Source of the DNA: JAJKIP01 sp040509055
GTDB lineage: Bacteria; Bacteroidota; Bacteroidia; Chitinophagales; Chitinophagaceae
Reading direction: 5' to 3'
NCBI GenBank assembly: GCA_040509055.1
Contig: JBEVLT010000187.1
Location: 1-17,420, forward strand
DNA: 17,420 nucleotides
Made by a program: the position numbers and the translations under genes
In this document: positions 7,911 to 13,450 of the stretch, piece after piece
Position numbering within the stretch: the first letter of the stretch is position 1
How the letters are laid out: each line of letters starts with the position of its first letter
Notes under the pieces: model-generated
The model's database searches: none
What the model was told of the DNA's origin: nothing
The model's input: only the letters and a program-made list of their open reading frames with translations

Positions 7911-8384
7911 TTATAAAGCAATAAGCGCCCGGAACCGCTCGATGTTCTGCATGCTTTCGTACCGGATCGGGATGTCCCTTGTCATACCGGCTTTTTTCAC
8001 CGTGGCCACCCCATCTATCCGCACCAGCACTTCTTTCTTTTTGAAAATATCACGCTGGTTTTTGATAGCGCCGATCATATCTATTTTCAGGGTGGCAGGG
8101 ATCACGAACTCGGACCGCTTGCCTACCTGCACTTTCTCTGCCAGCCCCAGCCGGCCCAGGTAGGCATTGTCAAGGTATACATCGCCCCTGGCTTCACTAA
8201 GCTGCACGCCGAAATTGTTGGGATTGTAATACACCAGGTCCACACCGGCTGTGGATTGCAGCAGCCCGGCTTCTATCATATGTATATTCGTGATATCCCT
8301 GAATTCGGGCTGCTTTACATTATTGGAACCACAGGAAGACAGGATGACGATACCTGCTAACAATGTAAAAATCATTTTTTTCAT
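7911..8384 (-). CDS. LEA14-type (WHy domain) lipoprotein
   Basis: A 157-aa lipoprotein. The signal sequence MKKMIFTLLAGIVILSSCGS has a lipobox with the acylated Cys at C18 (LSSC), so the mature protein is membrane-anchored, presumably facing the periplasm. Residues about 30-150 form a single LEA_2/WHy-like beta-sandwich domain with VDLVYYNPNNFGVQLSEARGD, YLDNAYLGR and FVIPATLKIDM, the usual alternating pattern. The family is linked in general to stress or envelope roles, but no specific function can be assigned. The ATG at 8384 is fixed by the signal peptide. A likely promoter lies at 8405-8437 and a clear terminator follows, so this is a monocistronic unit. Confidence 0.85.
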   Translation of the reverse strand: MKKMIFTLLAGIVILSSCGSNNVKQPEFRDITNIHMIEAGLLQSTAGVDLVYYNPNNFGVQLSEARGDVYLDNAYLGRLGLAEKVQVGKRSEFVIPATLKIDMIGAIKNQRDIFKKKEVLVRIDGVATVKKAGMTRDIPIRYESMQNIERFRALIAL

Positions 8385-8404
8385 GGTGTCTGCTTTAAGG
8401 GGAT

Positions 8405-8437
8405 GAAAAATAAAAAAACGCAGTTTATCCCTCCAAA
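8405..8437 (-). promoter_or_regulatory. Putative promoter of the LEA-type lipoprotein gene
   Basis: On the - strand, TTTG (8434-8437) is followed after 21 bases by TATTTTTC (8405-8412). This is one mismatch from TAnnTTTG with near-normal -33/-7 spacing. It ends 20 bases before the ATG. Confidence 0.45.
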
Positions 8438-8505
8438 GGATCAGGCCATTTTCCGTTAAACTCCTGCCAACAAACCCGTTTTAACAATCCCGGAATACCG
8501 GCAAC

Positions 8506-9345
8506 TTACTGGAACAGCGAAAGTTGCTGAATGGGCACGCGTGAAGGCCGGGTCTTTGTTTTTTGTGCAGCCATCATCGTATCGCCCACGCGGAAGACCG
8601 GTGTTTCCTGGTGGCGTGATGCCACGACGACCTGCGTACGGCCGGCTGGACCGGCAAACAATCGGGCGACGAGATCAGGACAGTTGTTGTTCTGCGACAG
8701 GTGGGCCAGCAGTAAATGGCTGAGATGGGCCGAACGGTAGCGGGTAAAAAGATCGAGCGCCTGTGTGTTGGACAGGTGCCCGGTGGCGCTGCTGATCCGC
8801 CGTTTGAGGTGATACGGATAGTCTCCTTTGGCCAGCATGCCTTCGCAATAATTAGCTTCCAGGAAAGCCGCATGGCACTGGCCGAAATATTGCGTCACCT
8901 GGCCGCAGGAAAAACCGATATCCGTAAACACACCCACGTTCACATTGCCGCCCGAGACCAGGAAGCTGTGCGGATCGGCTGCATCGTGCGATTTGGCAAA
9001 TGCTTTTACCACCAGGCCGCCGATAGCCACGGTATTATCCGCAGCAAACCCGCGCACCAGGTGAGCGGAAAGGGACATGTTGCTGCCCCGCAGCGTAGCC
9101 GGGGTGATATAAACGGGCAGCTCGTATTTTTTCGACAGCTGCGGCACACCCTTGATGTGATCGGTATGCTCGTGGGAAATAAAAATGGCCCTGACCAGCG
9201 ACATAGACAGCCCCAGCCGGCTCATCCGCCGCTCCGTTTCCCGGCAGGAAAGACCGGCATCGACCAGCACCGCATCGGTGTCGCTGCCGATATAGTAGCA
9301 ATTGCCGTTGCTGCCGGAGTTGAGGGACGTAATGAACAAAGCCAT
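8506..9345 (-). CDS. MBL-fold metallo-hydrolase, YycJ/WalJ-like
   Basis: A 279-aa cytoplasmic metallo-beta-lactamase-fold protein. The start LFITSLNSGSNGNCYYIG is characteristic of the YycJ/WalJ group. The metal-binding motif is H58-E-H60-T-D62-H63 (SHEHTDHIKG). Further metal-site candidates are AKSHDAADPHSF, GVFTDIGFS, the His of SSATGHLSN and the later LLLAHLSQNNN. YycJ-like proteins are predicted nucleases, associated in Firmicutes with the WalKR locus and with DNA handling at cell division, but that neighbourhood is absent here. The ATG at 9345 lies 4 bases after a TAGTTTTG element, giving a nearly leaderless start. The C-terminal 25 residues (AAQKTKTRPSRVPIQQLSLF) form a basic tail. Confidence 0.9.
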   Translation of the reverse strand: MALFITSLNSGSNGNCYYIGSDTDAVLVDAGLSCRETERRMSRLGLSMSLVRAIFISHEHTDHIKGVPQLSKKYELPVYITPATLRGSNMSLSAHLVRGFAADNTVAIGGLVVKAFAKSHDAADPHSFLVSGGNVNVGVFTDIGFSCGQVTQYFGQCHAAFLEANYCEGMLAKGDYPYHLKRRISSATGHLSNTQALDLFTRYRSAHLSHLLLAHLSQNNNCPDLVARLFAGPAGRTQVVVASRHQETPVFRVGDTMMAAQKTKTRPSRVPIQQLSLFQ

Positions 9346-9349
9346 GGGC

Positions 9350-9357
9350 CAAAACTA
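9350..9357 (-). promoter_or_regulatory. Bacteroidota -7 promoter element of the MBL-fold gene
   Basis: On the - strand TAGTTTTG matches TAnnTTTG exactly and ends 4 bases before the ATG at 9345. Transcription would start at or next to the ATG. No -33 element is evident. Confidence 0.5.
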
Positions 9358-9387
9358 CGTTTTTTAGCAGTTCTTTCAGATGCGAGA

Positions 9388-9526
9388 TTTGAGGTTCGGG
9401 GTTATGCACTGAACTGTATTAAGAAGCTTATCTGAGACCAAATTCAGTCTTTACCTCCTTTTCAGCCAAATGATTTCTTTTTATACAGTACCTGCAAATA
9501 AAGCGACCTAAACCCCGAACCTCAAA
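9388..9526. repeat. 139-bp element bounded by a perfect 16-bp inverted repeat
   Basis: TTTGAGGTTCGGGGTT (9388-9403) and AACCCCGAACCTCAAA (9511-9526) are exact reverse complements separated by 107 bases. A second inverted pair is nested inside: ACTGTAT (9413-9419) and ATACAGT (9483-9489). The interior is AT-rich with no ORF. It lies between two genes on the - strand. It resembles a dispersed intergenic repeat or MITE-like unit, or could fold as a long-armed RNA. I see no target-site duplication. Confidence 0.65.
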
Positions 9527-9538
9527 CTTTCTTAGCTT

Positions 9539-10315
9539 TTATTCAATCATAAAAGAAAAAGTATCCCGGTGATCTGCATAATAACCCAGCAGGGCCTGTC
9601 GCAGGCTGGCATCCTGCTCCATCCTTGCAAAACACAACTGCCTTACTTTTAACAGGTAATCTTCTTTGTTGAGAAAGAAGGTCTTTTCCTGCTCCACAGC
9701 CGCCGCGATATATTGCAAAAAATTTTCAACAAACCCCGGCGGCTTTCCGCCCGGCGCATCATAGCTGCTGAAGATAGCCTCGAAACAAAACGCTTCCAGC
9801 GCGGTATAATCCCGGCCGGACCGCAGCTGCCCGGCTCCGTTCAGCACGATGCAGACATGCGAACTGACCGTTGAATCGTCCCTTACCGCATCGCAGTAAA
9901 AAAAAGTGGCGGCGACCTGCATCATTTCATTCACCGTAAATTTTTCACGCGTCACCCCCTGCCCGGTAAAAGGGCCGGTCATCGCGTTCCAGTACGACAT
10001 AAATGCGGAATCGGCCACCAGCCCGGCAATATACAGGGCGTTGATCCGGGCCGTGTCAGGAAAAAGCGGCTCGTACAGGTTCCGGAACCGCGTGCGGTTT
10101 TGCAGCAGGTAGTCGAACCGGCGGCGGTAGCGGGCAAGGGTTTCACCTTGCCGTCCACCCATACCCTGCTTTACGCGTGGTGAGATGCCGATGTATTTAT
10201 CGCCGTCTTCTTCAAACTGCTCCGCCTTCAGCTCTACATATTGCCCCGGCGGCAGCTGGGCTACGGACCAGGAACAAAGCAGGACCAGTAAGCACAATAG
10301 AGGGAATGATCTCAT
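9539..10315 (-). CDS. Secreted protein of unknown function
   Basis: A 258-aa protein not recognised. The frame opens to 10438, but the ATG at 10315 begins a signal peptide (MRSFPLLCLLVLLCSWSVAQ), so that start is used. The mature part is soluble and mostly helical in appearance, with four cysteines (C141, C155, C177, C228) and aromatic-rich stretches such as RYRRRFDYLLQNRTRF. No catalytic motif is evident. It is divergent from the winged-helix regulator at 10437, with a 121-base gap between the two starts. Divergent placement of a regulator and its target is common, so it may be controlled by that protein. A - strand promoter was not recognised. Confidence 0.7.
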   Translation of the reverse strand: MRSFPLLCLLVLLCSWSVAQLPPGQYVELKAEQFEEDGDKYIGISPRVKQGMGGRQGETLARYRRRFDYLLQNRTRFRNLYEPLFPDTARINALYIAGLVADSAFMSYWNAMTGPFTGQGVTREKFTVNEMMQVAATFFYCDAVRDDSTVSSHVCIVLNGAGQLRSGRDYTALEAFCFEAIFSSYDAPGGKPPGFVENFLQYIAAAVEQEKTFFLNKEDYLLKVRQLCFARMEQDASLRQALLGYYADHRDTFSFMIE

Positions 10316-10423
10316 GGTTGTTTTCCGGCAAAGCTCCGGCCCGCCGGCCGTCCAGGCCCTGTAGAAAAGCTTTGGAATAGCTTTAGACCGGCGGCCACCG
10401 CTGATCCGGCCTGCTGTTTTGGC

Positions 10424-10431
10424 TATTTTTG
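10424..10431 (+). promoter_or_regulatory. Bacteroidota -7 promoter element of the winged-helix gene
   Basis: TATTTTTG matches TAnnTTTG exactly and ends 5 bases before the ATG at 10437, implying a nearly leaderless mRNA. No -33 element is clear. Confidence 0.5.
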
Positions 10432-10436
10432 CCGCC

Positions 10437-10979
10437 ATGATGGAAACGTTTTATATCAATAACCGGTTTGAGGTCAACAGTGCATTGAATACCGTAAAGG
10501 ACCAGGCTGCAGGAACGGCAACAAGGCTGGAACCCCGGTTGATGAAACTGCTTTGCCTGCTGGCCGCCCGGCCCGGGCAGGTGGTATCCCGCGAACAGAT
10601 CATCAGGGATATCTGGAACGACTACGGTGGCGCCGATGAGGGGTTGAACCAGGCCATCTCCTTTCTCCGGAAAACCCTGCAGGATGCGGACAAAGAGCTG
10701 ATCAGAACCATTCCCAAAAACGGGTACCTGCTGCAGGCAGCCGTTACATTCACGGCCACCGCCGAACCATCCGGGCCCGCCACGCCGCCGCGCTCCCGCC
10801 CCAAACGCTACTGGCTGATACCGGCAGCCGCACTGCTGGTCATCCTCCTTGTATTTATTTTACGGCAATCACCCGCTCATAAACCGGCAGTACCCTGGGA
10901 GCCGCCCGGCAGCGAACCCGATACCGGCTACCAATACCAGGAGATGAAACAACAGCAATTGCGCGAAAGTAACCGCTGA
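10437..10979 (+). CDS. Winged-helix (OmpR/PhoB-type) regulator with one transmembrane segment
   Basis: A 180-aa membrane-anchored DNA-binding protein. Residues 5-103 form a Trans_reg_C-type winged helix: LEPRLMKLLCLLAARPGQVVSREQ, IWNDYGGADEGLNQAISFLRKTL, and the wing IRTIPKNGYLLQA. A Pro-rich linker (111-122) precedes a single membrane segment (YWLIPAAALLVILLVFIL, 125-142). The remaining 38 residues would lie in the periplasm. The layout is that of CadC/ToxR one-component regulators, but the periplasmic part is too short for a folded sensor domain. The ATG at 10437 is adjacent to a second ATG at 10440; either is possible. The gene is divergent from a secreted protein gene and 106 bases upstream of the first halogenase, so both are candidate targets. 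Confidence 0.85.
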   Translation: MMETFYINNRFEVNSALNTVKDQAAGTATRLEPRLMKLLCLLAARPGQVVSREQIIRDIWNDYGGADEGLNQAISFLRKTLQDADKELIRTIPKNGYLLQAAVTFTATAEPSGPATPPRSRPKRYWLIPAAALLVILLVFILRQSPAHKPAVPWEPPGSEPDTGYQYQEMKQQQLRESNR

Positions 10980-11037
10980 AAACCGGCAGCTGTACAGCCT
11001 GCACCTACCCCCGCGGGGATTAATGTGCAATCTCATG

Positions 11038-11066
11038 TTTGATAAATAAAATAATGCCTTTATTTG
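11038..11066 (+). promoter_or_regulatory. Putative promoter of the first halogenase gene
   Basis: TTTG (11038-11041) and TTTATTTG (11059-11066, one mismatch from TAnnTTTG) are separated by 17 bases and end 19 bases before the ATG. Two palindromes lie upstream, CTGTACAG (10990-10997) and CCCCGCGGGG (11009-11018), and could be regulator sites. Confidence 0.4.
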
Positions 11067-11085
11067 CAAAAAGCTGCAACCAGAA

Positions 11086-13290
11086 ATGACTCCTTTTAAG
11101 ATTACCCTTGCTACAAAAGACCCTGGATCGGCACTGACCGGTTTTGTGCTGGCCCAATTACAAACCATAGAATGGATCGATTGTAAGGTCAGCCCGTTTG
11201 ACGATCTCCGGCAGGCCAGGGAAAGCGACTTTTTTGTGACCGTGCTGGAAGGAACTTCGTTCCGTGACATCACGGAGGTCTGCGCCTTTTACCGCAAAAA
11301 CAATAAGAACGCGATCTATCTTTCCGTATGGAACGGTCAGCTGATGCTGGGCCCCACCCATTTTCCCGGGAAAACAGCCGGCGCCGACTCCTGTTTCCTT
11401 GTACTGCAGCAGGAACAGGCCATGACAGGCAAAAAGCAGGAACTGAAAGATTTTGCCACAGCCCGCGTAACCAACGAACAGCTGCAGCAAAGCTCCGATG
11501 TTTTCTATACGGCTTTTGCTGAACTGCTGAACGAGGTCAAGATCGTAAGCCTCGACAAGCCCGGCCAGCAGCTAAAACTGGTGGACAACGTAGCCCTGTA
11601 CAACCTGGTGCAGAAAGACAAAGTGAAGTCGGAATCCAAATATATCTATCCTGTATTCGAAGGCGGCGGCACTATCGGCGACGATGGCAGCCTGATGGAT
11701 TATAAGATCTTATTGAGCAAATACCTGCACTCCGTTACACAGATCAAGCGCAACTTCTTTGATGCAGGACCGGAACCCGAACACCGGGAAGATCAATACA
11801 ATAATATCGCCATCGTCGGTGGCGGCACGGCCGGTTACCTGACCGCCCTGTTAATGAAAGCTACTTACCCGGATATGCGGGTCACGCTGATCGAATCGTC
11901 GAAAGTGCCGGTGATCGGGGTGGGCGAAGCCACCACGCCGGAAATACGGCGTTTCATGTTTGAAACACTGAAGTTCCCGCCACACGAGTTTTATGAAGCC
12001 GTAAAACCCACCTGGAAGCTGGGTATCCGTTTCTTCTGGGGATTGCCGGGCGATTATTATTTCAATTATCCATTTGGCGTGCCCGACGTGCGGAGCGCTT
12101 ACCTGACCGAAGGCCATATCAACAACAGCTCGCTTACGGCTACACTGATGGACCGGGAATCCTCTTTCGTGGTCTCCACGCCCGATCAGAAAGGAGCCGA
12201 TCAATACTCTACCCTGTCGGACGACCTGTTCTATGCCCTGCACCTGGACAATGTGCAGTACATCAGCTACCTGAAGATAAAAGCAAAGCAAGCCGGTATC
12301 ATCTATATCGACGACCTGATCGTGGACGCCGAGCGCAAAGACAATTCGGAAGAGATCAGCGCCGTGATCGGGGAACACGGCACCCGCCACGAGTATGATT
12401 TTTATGTGGACTGCACCGGTTTTCGCTCGATGCTGCTGGAAAAGCTGCTGGGGTCGCCCTATCACTCCTACAGCAACAGCCTGTTTACCGATACCGCGGT
12501 GACAGGTTGTATCAAGAATGTAGACCGGACCAAAACCTATACTTATGCAGAGTCCATGCACCACGGCTGGTGCTGGAACACGCCCATGCGCGGCGAGGAT
12601 CACCGCGGGTATGTATTCTCCTCCGCTCACTGCTCGGCAGACCAGGCCATGGCCGAAATGGAAGCGCGCAACCCGGGCATCAAGCCTGTCGGCGTAGTGA
12701 AGTTCAAGGCCGGGCGGCACCGCGAGATCTGTATCGGCAACGTGTTTGCCATCGGCAACTCTTTTGCCTTCGTGGAGCCGCTCGAGTCTACCGGCATCCA
12801 TATGATCATCAAGGAGGCCAAATCCCTGGTATACCATTTCCCGCAGCTGAAAAGGTCACCCACGCTGCGCAAACGGATCAATACGGAAATGAACGAGCAC
12901 TGGGATTACCTGCGGGATTTCCTGGCCATTCATTACAAGTTCAATAAGAAATACGATACCCCGTTCTGGAAAGATTGCCGCGAGCTGACCGATGTAAGCG
13001 ATGTGCAGTGGATGATCGATCTGTACTATGAAACAGGTTTGCTCAGCCATGCCGACAAAAGCCTGATGCGGCTGATCAACAGTTCCATCAAGGATGATAT
13101 TTTCGGGCTGCACGGTTTTGATGTGATGATGATGGGCCAGGGCGAGCTCCCCAACAACTTTGACCGCAATATGCGGAACAAACATGTGTGGGAATCCAAC
13201 GTGAAGACCTGGAAGTCTATCCGCTCCATGACAGTGCCGGTGGATAAGGACCTGGATATTTTGACAGAGTACCTGGAGAGTAAGTGGTAA
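11086..13290 (+). CDS. Flavin-dependent halogenase (tryptophan halogenase family) with an N-terminal E1-like extension, copy 1
   Basis: A 734-aa protein. Residues 240-734 are a complete FADH2-dependent halogenase: GGGTAG (245-250) for FAD; GVGEATTPEIRRF; catalytic Lys K311 (TWKLGIRF), equivalent to PrnA K79; WxWxIP-type motif WCWNTP (495-500), with Thr where Ile is usual; and the F-V-E-P-L-E-S-T-G motif (562-570) with E567 equivalent to PrnA E346 and STG at the halide site. Classic family members are about 510-540 aa, so about 235 residues are extra. These look like beta-alpha-beta units ending in DSDFF-like and LGPTHFPGKTAGADSC (88-103) and KYIYPVFEG (185-193). This pattern recalls E1/ThiF-like azoline cyclodehydratase partners, but lacks GxGxxG and the zinc Cys pairs. 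The substrate is unknown. A flavin reductase must come from elsewhere. Confidence 0.9.
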   Translation: MTPFKITLATKDPGSALTGFVLAQLQTIEWIDCKVSPFDDLRQARESDFFVTVLEGTSFRDITEVCAFYRKNNKNAIYLSVWNGQLMLGPTHFPGKTAGADSCFLVLQQEQAMTGKKQELKDFATARVTNEQLQQSSDVFYTAFAELLNEVKIVSLDKPGQQLKLVDNVALYNLVQKDKVKSESKYIYPVFEGGGTIGDDGSLMDYKILLSKYLHSVTQIKRNFFDAGPEPEHREDQYNNIAIVGGGTAGYLTALLMKATYPDMRVTLIESSKVPVIGVGEATTPEIRRFMFETLKFPPHEFYEAVKPTWKLGIRFFWGLPGDYYFNYPFGVPDVRSAYLTEGHINNSSLTATLMDRESSFVVSTPDQKGADQYSTLSDDLFYALHLDNVQYISYLKIKAKQAGIIYIDDLIVDAERKDNSEEISAVIGEHGTRHEYDFYVDCTGFRSMLLEKLLGSPYHSYSNSLFTDTAVTGCIKNVDRTKTYTYAESMHHGWCWNTPMRGEDHRGYVFSSAHCSADQAMAEMEARNPGIKPVGVVKFKAGRHREICIGNVFAIGNSFAFVEPLESTGIHMIIKEAKSLVYHFPQLKRSPTLRKRINTEMNEHWDYLRDFLAIHYKFNKKYDTPFWKDCRELTDVSDVQWMIDLYYETGLLSHADKSLMRLINSSIKDDIFGLHGFDVMMMGQGELPNNFDRNMRNKHVWESNVKTWKSIRSMTVPVDKDLDILTEYLESKW

Positions 13291-13412
13291 AGGAAAGTTC
13301 TAAAAGTTTAAAAGGTTTAAAGTTTAAGGTTCTTTATACCGCTACGGCCGGAATGTGTTATAGCACGCTGATAGCCGGATGATATTTATTTTCTTTTCAC
13401 CAGATCATTAAT

Positions 13413-13433
13413 GCCTGCTCAGCAGGCTTGTTT
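13413..13433 (+). other. GC-rich hairpin between the two halogenase genes
   Basis: GCCTGC-TCA-GCAGGC is a perfect 6-bp stem followed by TTGTTT, ending 17 bases before the second halogenase ATG. It could be a weak terminator of copy 1 or a structure in the copy 2 leader. The rest of the 160-base gap is AT-rich, with AAAGTTTAAAGG-like runs just after the copy 1 stop. Confidence 0.35.
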
Positions 13434-13450
13434 AAAACGTCAACTGAAAA

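Noticed and set aside
8716..9435. 239-codon + strand open frame over the MBL-fold gene
   Set aside because: It is opposite the HxHxDH-containing gene and runs into the inverted-repeat element; there is no domain.
11851..12837. 328-codon open frame antisense to halogenase copy 1
   Set aside because: It is the same type of antisense shadow, mirrored in the paralogue because the underlying codons are conserved.
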